A stretch of 64,000 nt of DNA from Ophiocordyceps camponoti-saundersi (nom. inval.). Its lineage: Eukaryota; Ascomycota; Sordariomycetes; Hypocreales; Ophiocordycipitaceae. Of the stretch, positions 1 through 11,640 are shown piece by piece (within the stretch, counting starts at the first letter, position 1; each line of letters opens with the position of its first letter). The position numbers and the translations under genes are program-made. A model generated the notes under the pieces. The model was not told where the DNA came from. It worked only from the letters and a program-made list of their open reading frames with translations, and did not search any database. The DNA lies in assembly GCA_003339415.1 (NCBI GenBank), contig PDHQ01000111.1, positions 1-64,000 of the forward strand. Reading direction: 5' to 3'.

Positions 1-411
1 TATTATTTTTATTATTTTTATTATTTTTATTATTTTTATTATTTTTATTATTTTTATTATTTTTATTATTTTTATTATTTTTATTATTTTTATTATTTTT
101 ATTATTTTTATTATTTTTATTATTTTTTTTATTTTTATTATTTTTATTATTTTTATTATTTTTATTATTTTTATTATTTTTATTATTTTTATTATTTTTA
201 TTATTTTTATTATTTTTATTATTTTTATTATTTTTATTATTTTTATTATTTTTATTATTTTTTTTATTTTTATTATTTTTATTATTTTTATTATTTTTAT
301 TATTTTTATTATTTTTATTATTTTTATTATTTTTATTATTTTTATTATTTTTATTATTTTTATTATTTTTATTATTTTTATTATTTTTATTATTATTATT
401 ATTATTATTAT
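1..411. repeat. 9-bp microsatellite (ATTATTTTT)n running into (ATT)n
   Basis: A near-perfect tandem array of the 9-mer ATTATTTTT fills the first ~388 bases. Two irregular units, near 121-132 and 256-265, have lost an internal A. The array then passes into a pure ATT tract up to about 411. The next sequence (TCGCTATTATT and onward) matches the part of repeat family R1 that carries an internal TAA/TTA tract at 14,278-14,316 and 34,294-34,323. The array is therefore probably an expansion of that internal R1 tract. It continues beyond the left edge of the window. Confidence 0.93.
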
Positions 412-1164
412 CGCTATTATTACTTTTACCGCTACTTCTTTTACCGCTCCGCCCCTTATTTTACTTATTTTAATAATTATTTTATTATTTATAATAAGTA
501 TTTTAAAATATAGCGGGATTAATATATATAATTTATAAAAAGAAAAATTAATAATTATAATTATAAAAGGCGTAAATAAGGTAGCTATTAAAATAGCCGC
601 TTTTATTAAAATATTAGCTTTAATTAATATTATTATTATTATAAGTTAAAATTTTAATATTTTATTTCGCTTTTAAGTATAATATAAGTTAGCTTAAAAT
701 CGCTTTTATTATTTATTATTAGCTAGCTTTAAACTTCGCTTCGCTCCGCTCCGCTTTATATTTACTTATAAGCTACTTAGCTATTCTCTTTTACTAATAT
801 ATTTCGCTACTTTTATAGCTATTATATATAAGTTATCTAAATAAATTTATAACTTAATTAATACTTAAGTTTTAACTTTATTTTTAACTCCGCTTTTAGC
901 TTTATTTATTTTATAATATTTATATTAAGCTTTTATATAATTATAATAATTAGTTAACTAAGAACTTATATACTTTATTAGCTTTATATATAATTATATA
1001 ATATAATATTATTTATTTTATTATTTTTAATTTAAAACTTTATATTTAGCTAATTAAGCTATATATATAATATAAAAAAAGTTATAAAGCTTTTTATAAA
1101 TAATTTTAAATATTATAATATTATTATTTTATTAGTATATAATTATATAACTATTATCGCTATT
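412..1164 (-). mobile_element. R1 repeat fragment (R1-f), RIP-mutated
   Basis: This stretch aligns by eye with 14,330-15,825, 17,300-18,215 and 19,684-20,085. Shared landmarks include the run of CTCCGCTCCGC-like bases, AAGCTACTTAGCTATCCTC and the ATTAAGCTATATATATAATATA segment. It lies in the same direction as those copies, which I call minus because the dead reading frame of R1 reads on the opposite strand. It carries no U unit. Near 1,165 the similarity stops where LINE-like sequence begins. Nothing in it is open. Boundaries are approximate. Confidence 0.6.
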
Positions 1165-3623
1165 AAATAATAATAACTTTTTTATAACTTTAGATAATTA
1201 GGGTCCCCGTTTATTCTTAACGCTATAATATTACGAGAATTTAATACTTTCTGCCTATTAGAGTCCGACTCCGCTAAGGGAATAGCCTTAAATATAGGGT
1301 CGCGGGGCGGCCCGCCTCCTAGTCCGCCGCTAATACTAATAATACTCGATAGCGAAACCTAGGGGCTTAACTAATCCCGATAATATTTATATATAAGCGA
1401 AGGTTAATATAATATAGCTATTAACTCTAATAACTTATTTATCGATATTTTTTAAACTTTAATAGATCTTATCTTAAAATCTATATACGAAAAACTTATT
1501 AGGGTAATCTCCGCGTAAGATTTTCGCCTTATATAAGGTATTCTTAATATAATATTTATTAAGCTTTAATAGCGCTAATAAGCTTCTAAAAACTTATTTA
1601 GCTTACTTATTATTATTTTTTATATTATCTAAAAATTAGTTAAAGCTATTTTTTATAAAATAATAGGTAAAAAGTTAGACTCCGCCTTTAAAGTTTTAAC
1701 TTAAGCTAGCGTAATTACGAGCTTTACCTCGAACTCCGCCCTCTTTATAGCGCCCCTTATATGCCCGGTTCCGGTAAAAATAAAGAGGGAGGTACTTATA
1801 TCGGTAAAAGATATTCTAATAATTAAGGAAATTCCGGTACCTACTCCCTAAGAAATTATCTAGAAAGTTAATAAAGCTATAAGCTATTTTATAATAGTTA
1901 TTACGCGCTAATTTCTTAGTAAAAACCTTATAATTATATTTAACTTAAAATATAAAGATTTTACCTTAAGGGATAAGTAAGTAGCTTAGGCTTTCGGAGC
2001 GGAGGCTAAGCGTATATATTAAACTTATATTATTATTATTAAAAGTATTTAGACCTTAGTAGCTAACTATAACCGTAACGCGCTATTTAATATTATTAGG
2101 GAGGTAAATAAAGTTAATATAGTTTAGGCGAAAATATTTTAACCTTAATATATTACTAGTAAAAATACCCCGTAAACTTATCTTATTATAAGCTTAGGTA
2201 GCGTAGAAAATATAAATAAGCTTTATTTAAATAAAATAGTTATAAACGCGGAGATAATTTATTATAAACTTTATAAGGACTCCGTATACTTTAAGTAATA
2301 TTATAAATATTTCTAATTTAAATATATTATTAAGTATTATTAGGAGCCCCCTTAATATAAATATTATATAGCTACTTTATATAATAGCGGAGAAAAGAAC
2401 TGCCTTATATAAAAAGGAGAGAGACCCCGCTATTATATTTTATATAAGGGTATATACTCTATATAGTTAAAGGACTACTCGGAGTCTTAAAAATAGTAAA
2501 GCTACGCTAAGTTTAGCTTCCTTAATAAACCTCGCCTTTTCTAATTATTATAATCCGCTTAACTTCTAGCTTTTACCCCGCGGTAACCTTATAAAGATAG
2601 CGAAAGCTTTATTACTATCTTTTTAAGAAAGTAAGCGTATTATAAATCCCCCGGAGATATATTTTAATACTTTTTTTATAATATATTACTTACTTAAGTT
2701 TCCCTAAGAGGCTCTTAACTTAATAATACCCGCGGTAACTATAAGCTATATAATAAACTTTATAACTTATAACTAGCCTTATAATAATCCTAAGCGGAGT
2801 TTATATTTATAAACCTTACGCTATTAGAGTAATTATAAATAATTATCTTTAATACCTAGTTCTTATAAGAATTATAACCGTATTATAAAATATATAAAAA
2901 ATTAATTACCTTATTTAGCTTACTTTATTTAGTAAGGAAAGTTATAATATTATCGCTATATAAGAATTCTAACCTAATATATATAATCGCCCTTTACTTC
3001 TAAAACTTACTTTTTACCGCCTTATTTAAAGTAAAGGTAAAGCTCTCTTTTATATATATAAATAATATAAAGTTTATAACTAGGACCTTATTATAAAGCT
3101 TAACCTTATTAAAATATCTTTCTATAATAAATTTTAAGTATTTACTATCTACTCCTTATTACTTAGAAATATACTAGACTTTTCTTATATTTATTACCCC
3201 TTTCTTTTTCCTTATATTTTACCTCCGCCTCCGCTCCGCTAATTATCTTTAGCGATTTTAACGCTTATTATCTTTCCTAGGACCTTTATAATCGTACCTC
3301 TCCTTACTTTATAAAGCTTCTCTTTACTTTTTACTAACTCCGCCTCGAACTCCTTACCCCTTCTTATAAGATTACTTAAAAGGTATATAGGCGGAAAATT
3401 AGCATTATTAACTTAATTTAAAATATACCCGATTATTTTTTTATATACCTTAGCCCGGACTTTAATTTTCTTAGCTTCGATTATATCTCTTAATCTGCGT
3501 TTTTTATAACCTCTCTCCCCCTAAATTTTATATTAATATTATACTAAAAATATTTTAACTCTAATATCTTATAAGTAAAAATAAAAAACTAACTCCTATT
3601 TTCCGCTATTTAAGTAAAGTTTA
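1165..3623 (+). mobile_element. LINE remnant with ORF1 zinc knuckles, RIP-mutated
   Basis: The block is heavily mutated. Read in one + frame at about 2,290-2,500 it has only TAA/TAG stops, each explicable as CAA, CAG or TGG before RIP. That frame keeps the spacing of the cysteine/histidine knuckles found in ORF1 of fungal Tad1/I-type LINEs, including an unmutated Cys codon near 2,401. The downstream part (2,650-3,600) should hold the start of ORF2, but I could not identify endonuclease motifs in it. It may be the 5' part of the same family as one of the LINEs at 29 or 38 kb, which I cannot show. Its right end abuts the target duplication of the SINE at 3,635. Confidence 0.45.
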
Positions 3624-3634
3624 TAGTAGATATT

Positions 3635-4236
3635 GCCCTCTTAGCGTAGTAGTTAAGCGTCTAAAGATATTAGTCTCCTATAAGAGAGGCAGTCGGTTCG
3701 AATCCGGCGGAGTGCACGGGTATTTTTTACCCTAACTATATAGCCGGGGTACGGTCCGACCCCGGCATAACCCCGGCAAGAGTAGTAACCCTGCTAGGCT
3801 CCTTTCCTCCCTCGGTAGGAGTAGTAACCCGGCCGAGGCTTAGGTAAGGTAAGGCGCGGGGTAAGGGTATAGTTAGATAATATAAGTTATTAGAGGAATA
3901 GGTCCTTTTTAATAGTAACTATAATCCGGTAATAAAGTATAATTATAAAATAAAAATATCTTCGCTATAGTATTTACTAATATATATACCGGAATTACTT
4001 AGAACTTAGATAAGATATGCGATAAGAAATATAAGTACCTCTCGCTTAAGACCGGCGTAATTTCGGATATTTCCTATAACGATTAAGCTTTCCGATACGA
4101 TATAATTAGCTTATAAGCTAGCCGAATATATTAAGTAAGGGGTTTTCCCCTAAGGCACTCCGGTTTTTCCTCTTTATTAAATAATTATATGCTTAGATAC
4201 CTATATAAGTTACTAAAGTAATATAATATATATATA
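3635..4236 (+). mobile_element. tRNA-derived SINE, full-length copy 1
   Basis: A 602-bp element with three parts. A tRNA-like head (about 3,635-3,715) carries an internal pol III B box, GGTTCGAATCC. A GC-rich body has a strong hairpin at 3,743-3,766. A 3' tail ends in (TA)n. It is flanked by an 11-bp target duplication, TAGTAGATATT at 3,624-3,634 and TAGTAAATATT at 4,237-4,247; the single G/A difference is a possible mutation after insertion. The layout (pol III head, body, LINE-like tail, variable-length duplication) is that of a SINE, which is copied by a LINE's enzymes. A run of six T just after the head (3,723-3,728) would be expected to end pol III transcription early. It closely matches copies at 14,793 and 61,256. 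Confidence 0.88.
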
Positions 4237-4274
4237 TAGTAAATATTAAGAAATTAGTAATATAGCTATATAAG

Positions 4275-4684
4275 TGTTAGACTTATATAAGAATAACTAA
4301 AATCTATATAAGTATAGAATAAGATTTATATATACTTAAGATAGGGGGAAAAGGGGTATATTACGTAGGATATATTAAAGGGACTTAAGTAATAAGAAGT
4401 AAGGTAAGTTTCGATTATATTTTTATTATAATATTTTAGATAGGAGCTTTAATAAACTCCTAGTTAATATCGGATTAGTTTCGGGAAAAGATTAGATTAT
4501 ACTTAATCTAATATTAAGTATAGAAGAAAAGAGTATACGTAAGGATATTTTATATATAAGTAAAAGTAGAATTCCCTTTATTTTAGAAAAGATATAAACG
4601 AATATTATAAACTAGAAGAATTATATTTTTAGTATTAATAATTACTATTAACTCCTATATATATATTATAAAAGCTAACTAATA
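4275..4684 (+). repeat. 5' LTR of copia copy A
   Basis: 410 bp, matching the intact LTR base for base apart from RIP-type changes and a compensated one-base indel pair. It begins TGTTAG (TGTTGG in the intact copy) and ends CTAACTAATA. Confidence 0.94.
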
Positions 4685-7600
4685 TTAATTAATAGTTAAA
4701 ATTTTAATTAACTATAGATTAGTAAAGATAGAATAATTAACCCTAATAATAGATTTTTACGAAAGTAACTATATAAAGGTAAGCTATAATCGATTAAAAA
4801 GTTAATAAAGGGCTATATAAGACCCCTTTTAGAACTTTTAAAGAAGCTAACCTAAATATTTTATAATATCTATCTAAAGCCGGTTCGAAAATTTACTTAT
4901 AACTATAAGCACCCCTCCCGAAAATAGAATAAAACTCCTTAAATATTATAATTAGCTAACTTAGGAAATATTTAAATATATTAAGATCCCGAAACGATAT
5001 TAGAATTAGTTTAACTTAGATCGCTAGGATAATAATATATTAGGAGATTATAAGAATATAAAGATAATTAAACTAGCGATAGCGAGATTTATTTTATTTA
5101 TCGAAAGTAATAAGTAACTCTCTAATCTCGCTTTATTTAACCTTTTCTAATAATATTTTAATAGCTAAAAATCGAAAATATAAGAAATAAGATAAGTATT
5201 TATAAGAAACCTTACCCGAAGCTTTCTTATAAAACGAGGAATTTATATCGGTAAATCTAAAAAACCCGCCCTAAAGGAACTTAAAAAATTTCTAAATATA
5301 AATAAACCTCCTATATAGCTAGCTTAGGTATATAATAAAACCTCTTTTAAACTAGGACTTATAATCCCTATTAGATTAATATTAGAAACTAAGATAGAAA
5401 CCTAAACTATTACTATACTTACCTCGTAATAGCAGATAATACCCTAACTAGGGCCTAGCTTAAATATTAGGAACGCCTAAATTTAAATTATCCCTAACCC
5501 TTAAGTATTATAATTAAATATATTATCTTAAAACTTACTAGTTTAACTTACCTAATAACCGATAATATACTAATTCTAGGACCCTTAAGCTATTACTCGA
5601 AGAATATAGTCCTTACTAGATATACTTATTAAAGAACTATTAGTAAATATAGCTAAACTTAATATTAATAGCTAAAATCCTTATTTAAATACCGATATAG
5701 AACTTTATTAATATCGATAGGGATTTTTATCGAAAATACCTTAATTTTAAGATAAACTTATACTAGACGCTTTTACTTTCTCTATACTACCCCTAATTAA
5801 ATTTCCTAATATATATATTAATTTAGAAATAATTACTTAATTTACTAAAATCTAAGATAAGAATACTATATATTTAAGCGAATTTTATAACCTCTTAGAT
5901 AATAAGGTTTATATTTTTATAAATACTTACTTTATACTAAAGATTTACCTATCTTATTTTTATACGATTTTTCTACGTATTTTTTTAAGCTAAGTAAGAT
6001 AATATTATCTTAATTATATTAACTAATTTTCTACTTTTCGCGATATATATTTTTAAATATAGAAGTATTTTAATATAGATATTAACTACTCTTATTATTA
6101 TATAGATTAGATATTTATTACTTACTAGATAATTTAAACTTTATACCCTAAAAGTAAACTATATAAAGTTTTATAGAAATTTTTTAATAAATTAAATCTC
6201 TATTAGTATATTCTTAGTTCTGATTATATTAGTAATACCCTTTTACGAATAACCCTTATTAATACTTACTAAGGCGTCCCTAAATTAAAATTTATACTTT
6301 TTAAACTTACGAAAGATACGGAGACGCTTATATCTAACCTCTATTCCTTTTTAAAAATAGCCCTAACTTATTAATCTAATAGCTTATAGTATATTTAAAG
6401 CTCTTACTTACTATTACCTCCTTTTAATACTCTAAATTTTAATATTTTCTACCTTAATCGCCGATATTAGAAAACCGTTAACCGGCCCTTAAACCGATAT
6501 TATAACGATAGCGGAAATAACTTTACTTATAACTCGAAAGCTAATACCTTATAAAACTATAAGTATTTTATTTACGGTAAGATTAGATATTAGTCCTCTA
6601 AATATATAAATAAGGAACGTAAAATATTTAAATATATATTTTTAGCTTATTATACTTTTACTAATATAAAGGTTAACTTCGACGCTTATCTTATAGAATT
6701 CGAAGGGATAGAAAAAGTACTAAAGGAGGATAGTAACGATAGATAGATACTCCTATCTTATAAACTTACCGAAACTCTATACTATATTTTATTATTTATA
6801 TAATTAACTTAAATATTTTATATACCTTAAATTACGAAACTAATAGAAAACTTATTATCGATATTACCTTAAATAGCTAAAATATTATATTAGTTAGTAT
6901 ATATATATTTCCTAATAGGAGATAACCTTTACGAGCCCGTACCTATTATAGCTCCCGCTACTTATTTTACCTTAATAAACTACTATTCTTAGATAACGTT
7001 CTAAGGTATTTTAATCGATATCGGTATAGTATCCGTATCGATATTAGGTTAATCTTAGTTTAAAGTATTATAGCTTCTTATACCTTTACTATCCCTTAAT
7101 AAGTTTATTACTAGCTAAGTATCTATTAAATTTAGTAAAAGCTAAATTATTATTTCCCTTAGCTTTATTCGAGTTATAACCTTAGTAAGTAAGATTATAT
7201 TTTATATCTTACTTACTTAAACCCTATTTCTCTTATATTTAGTAGATATAGATCGATTAGGGATATTCTTTCGTAATATTTTAAATTACCTTATCTATAA
7301 TATAACTAAGATCCTTATTATATATAAATAAGGTTATCCTTAGTTCTTCCTTTTACCCTTAGAAGAAGCTATATCGTATCTTACTAAGTAGGAGATACGC
7401 TAAATTTATAAATAATTTAGGCACCTTAGCGTATCCTATTTATACTAACTATTTACTTAGGCCGGATATAATACTAATATCTAAGCTATTAAGGCTATCT
7501 TTAAGGTTTATTATTAATATTAATTAAATAGCCCCGCGCCCTAATAGTTTAAATTTAAGCTAGAAGATAACCGCGATTTTAACTTTAAGGTTATTATAGA

Positions 7601-10161
7601 TATTCTCTATATTAACTAATAAGCTATCTTATATACTATTAACTAAGCTATAGCTTTCTAAGCTACTTAGTTTCTCCTATCTCTCTTAGCGAAAGATACT
7701 TAGAATACCTTTTATATAATCTAGATCGATACTTACCTTAAACCCCCTAATATTATTCGTTATAATACTAAAAAAAACTTTAATTTTTAAAAGTTCTATT
7801 TTAAGGCTACTATCTTAGGTATTATATATACTTAGGTCCTTATCGAGGTATATTAATTAGTTAGGAAAATTAAATAATATTATGCCCCCCTTTAACGCGC
7901 TTATAAGGTAATCTTAGCTAAACTTTAACCTAATATCGGTTAAGATTTTATCTTATAAATAGCTATAAAAGTAATTAACGATATAGTAAAACTTAATAAA
8001 CTTATCCTAACTTTTTTAATTTTTAAAGCCTACCTACGCGTATACCTTAACTTAGCTTTAACTTTTTTTACTTTATAATAAGCTACCGCTATCTAAAAAG
8101 CTATAACTAAATTCCGGAAATACTATACTTAATAGATAGTTTATAACGCTCTATCTATATAAAACGGCCTTAATATCTCCGATATTTTATAGCTATTTTT
8201 AAATAGCTAAGTTTATATTTAGCGCGAACTTAGTAAATAGATAAAATTATATATTTTTCTCTCTATTAATAGCTATAATATTACTATTAATCTCCTATAT
8301 AGACCTTATTCTTTCTAGTCTATATATATCCGCCTTTTTCTAATACCTTTATATAAAGGCTCTAAATCGATACTAACTTTACCTCCTCCTAATATCGACT
8401 TAACTTCGGTATTATCTTAAGTAACGCCCTATCTAAGAATTATTATACGTATTCTTTAAAATCTCTTTATAGATAACGCTTTTATAACGTAAAAGGAAAA
8501 AGATAATATATTATTATCCCTTAAGCTTTAGGCTAAAAGAAAGATTATAATAGCTAGCTAATTTTTTAAGGCCTTAGATACCTAAGAGATTAATAACCTT
8601 ATTAGCCGCGGTATTTTTTCCTTTAAAAAATATAATACCGTTAAGTATTATAGTATTCGCGTTTTTAAAGCTTATATAGTTTAGGAAATTAAGGGGATAG
8701 GTACTAACTACTTATATAAAAAATCTAAGCTTATTATTATAAGTTATAGCGATAAGGGTAAAGATATTATCTTTACCTAATCTTTAATAATATAATAAGT
8801 TAGCTAATAGCTTATTCTCGCTCTTACCCTTATTACCCTTTTATTAAGCTTTAAATTAGCTTTACGTAATATTACTTAAGTATACTTATAGTTATAATCT
8901 AACCTTAAAAGGACTATTATTATTACGCTTCCCCTTAAGATAAAAGACCGGTACTTTTTAGATATTATAATCCGCGTTATTAAGCTATTATATAATATTA
9001 CGGAGGCTAGTATTTATTAATTTCGGACTTACTAAGACTATTATCTTTAATAGCTACGGATACGGATATTAATTTTCGATATTTACCTCCTTATTAAATA
9101 TAGTAATTAAGCGTATTTTAAAATTATTAGTTTATAAACCGATAATACTCTTATATTTAATATAAAGGCTTTTAGATAACTAAAAGATAAGTAAATAACC
9201 GCCGCTTAATTCCGCACTAAACTTAAGATTATCCTCTAAGCCGGGGATATTACGAATTTTAATAAATCTTAGATTAACCTTACCCCGGGTTTAATCTCTT
9301 TTTAATAAAAAAGCTAGGCAGCTAAGATTTAACCTATCGATTACTCCGTATTAGATTACGCTTAATAGTACCTTAAATAATATACCTAAGGTGCCTATAT
9401 CGCCTTTATCTATTAACCCGAAGCCGCTTATAATCTTTCCGTTACTATTTAAAAGTAATTTTTAAATAGAAAAGATTATAAAAAGCTTAATAAAAAGTTA
9501 TAATAGTAGTAAGAGTATTAAAACCGAGGACTATAATATATCCCTATATCGCTAAATAATATAAAGCTTTATATTTTTACTAATAGTTTTTTTACGAATA
9601 ACTCTAACTTATCTTTATAAATTAGATATATTATTATACTTAGATAAGAGACCGGCGGTAAAGATAAGTTTACGCTCTCTAGGAATATTATTTACTAAAG
9701 CTTAATAAAATATAAAAAGGTAATATAGTTTATATTAGCGTTCGAAATATACGGGATATTAGCTAGCTTCGATATCGGTATCTCTATTAGCTTAATATTA
9801 ATAAGAATTCGGTCTAAACTTAGATTAAGCGTAATCTAAACTATTATCTATACTAACTTATACTTACTATATAAATATTTAGTAAAGCTTAGGATTATAA
9901 AAAAAAAAAGTTAATAATTAATATTATATTAATAAAAGAGTTTTATAAGAACTAGGAAATTAAGGAAATTAGATAAATAAATAGTTTAGATAACTTTATA
10001 AATATTATAATTAAGGATAATCCGAATAAGGCGTTAGAACGCTTAATCGATATTAATACCTTTAATATTTAAATCTAAAGCTTTATAACTTAAAAGGAGA
10101 AATACCTAAACTTAGTATAAGCTAAGGAATTACCCTTTCCCGAAAAAGAAAAAGTTACCGG

Positions 10162-10571
10162 TATTAGACTTATATAAAAATAACTAAAATCTATATAGGT
10201 ATAGAATAAAATCTATATATACTTAAGATAGGGGGAAAAGGGGTATATTACGTAGAACGTATTAAAAGGACTTAGGTAATAAGAAATAAGGTAAGTTTCG
10301 ATTATATTTTTATTATAGTATTTTAGATAGGAGCTTTAATAGACTCCTAGTCGATATCGGATTAGTTTTAGGAAGAGATTAGATTATACTTAATTTAATA
10401 TTAAGTATAGAAGAAGAGAGTATATATAAGGATATTTTATATATAAGTAGAAGTAGAATTCCCTTTATTTTAGAAAAGATATAGACGAATATTATAAACT
10501 AGAAGAATTATACTTTTAGTACTAGTAATTGCTATTAACTCCCGTATACGCACTACGAAGGCTAACTAATA
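10162..10571 (+). repeat. 3' LTR of copia copy A
   Basis: 410 bp. It follows a preserved purine tract (GAAAAAGAAAAAG) and TTACCGG, as in the intact element. The 3' end is less mutated than in the 5' LTR, keeping for example a GCACTACGAAG stretch. It is followed directly by the ATAAG duplication. Confidence 0.94.
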
Positions 10572-11198
10572 ATAAGTAATTAAATATTATAGCTAGCTTA
10601 ATAGTTTTAAAATTACCTTAGCGATACGGTCTTTACTTATACTTATAGTAAACTTTAAAAGTTACTTTTATAATCTTAAACGCGAAGCGTACTAAGTAGT
10701 ATTAGCGGGCGTAGCTAAACTCTAATCGCTAGTAAGCGTACTAAGATATTATAATATAATAAAAATTATTTATTAAGAAAGTAAAAAAAGATAATTAAAG
10801 ATAATTTCTCGCTTTTATAAGTAGCGACCTTAGTATTATATAGTTTATAGCTTAGTAAGTAAGATTTTATAGCTAAGCTCCCTTAAAGCTTATATATACT
10901 TCTTCTTTTTAATAAGATATAAACTCCGCCTTTTAATTATCTTTCTCTAAAAAATTAGAGCTCTTAGCTTATAAGTTCTTTCCCTATCCCCCGGAGAATA
11001 CCTTATACCTCCCTATCTCCGACCCCTTCCCTTTAATAAATATTCCCTCTTAAGTTACCGAAGATAAGGTTTACTCCGCCCTCTTTAGTATTATATTATA
11101 GAAATCCGCTAAGCTTAATAATATCCTTATTAGCTTTTTAAAAAGTTATAGTTAACTACTTATAGTAATCTTAATAAAGCTCTTTTAAGGATATATTA

Positions 11199-11640
11199 TA
11201 TATATATATATTATATTACTCTAGTAACCTATATAAATATCTAGGTATATAATTATTTAATAGAGAGGAAAAACTGGAGTGCCCCGGGGAAAAACCCCTT
11301 ACTTAATATATTTAGCTAGCTTATAGGCTAATTATATCGTATTAGAAAGCTTAATCGTTATAGGAAGTATCTAAAGTTACGCTAGTCCTAAGCGAGAGGT
11401 ACCTATACTTCTTATCGCACGTCTTATCTAAGTTTTAAGTAATTCCGGTACGTATATCGGTAAATACCGTAGCGAAGATATATTACTTTATAATCGTATT
11501 TTATTGCCGGATTATAGTCGCTATTAAAGGAACTTATTCCTCTAATAACTTACGTTATCTAACTGCACCCCTGCGCCTTACCTTACCTAAGCTTCGGCCG
11601 GGTTACTACTCCTACCGAGGGAGGAAAGGAGCCCAGCAGG
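11199..11640 (-). mobile_element. tRNA-derived SINE, 5'-truncated copy
   Basis: A 442-bp SINE in reverse orientation. Starting from its (TA)n tail at the left, it matches the 3' three-quarters of the full copies and stops abruptly at GCCCAGCAGG, so the tRNA head and first part of the body are missing. It is flanked by a perfect 15-bp duplication, TTTAAGGATATATTA, at 11,184-11,198 and 11,641-11,655. A 5' truncation together with a long duplication is the mark of target-primed reverse transcription. It interrupts R1-a. Confidence 0.9.

Larger units (their letters stand above)
4275..10571 (+). mobile_element. Ty1/copia retrotransposon, RIP-destroyed full-length copy A
   Basis: It is collinear with the intact element at 42,052 from end to end and has exactly the same length, 6,297 bp. 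Differences are overwhelmingly CpA to TpA and TpG to TpA, so both strands were mutated. The LTRs are 4,275-4,684 and 10,162-10,571, 410 bp each. The 5-bp target duplication ATAAG is intact at 4,270-4,274 and 10,572-10,576. The Gag-Pol frame is saturated with TAA and TAG stops and cannot be expressed. One deleted A in the LTR (AAAA for AAAAA after GGGGG) is offset by a nearby inserted base. The insertion lies within the left part of R1-a, about 40 bp from the SINE tail. Confidence 0.96.

Noticed and set aside
1..411. Telomere or CRISPR-like array at the left edge
   Set aside because: The 9-mer has no G-rich telomere pattern and no spacers; it is a simple microsatellite grown from an internal R1 tract.
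3635..3715. Possible free-standing tRNA genes at 3,635, 14,793 and 61,256
   Set aside because: Each is the head of a ~600-bp repeated element with its own target duplication; anticodon arms do not fold cleanly. They are SINE promoters.
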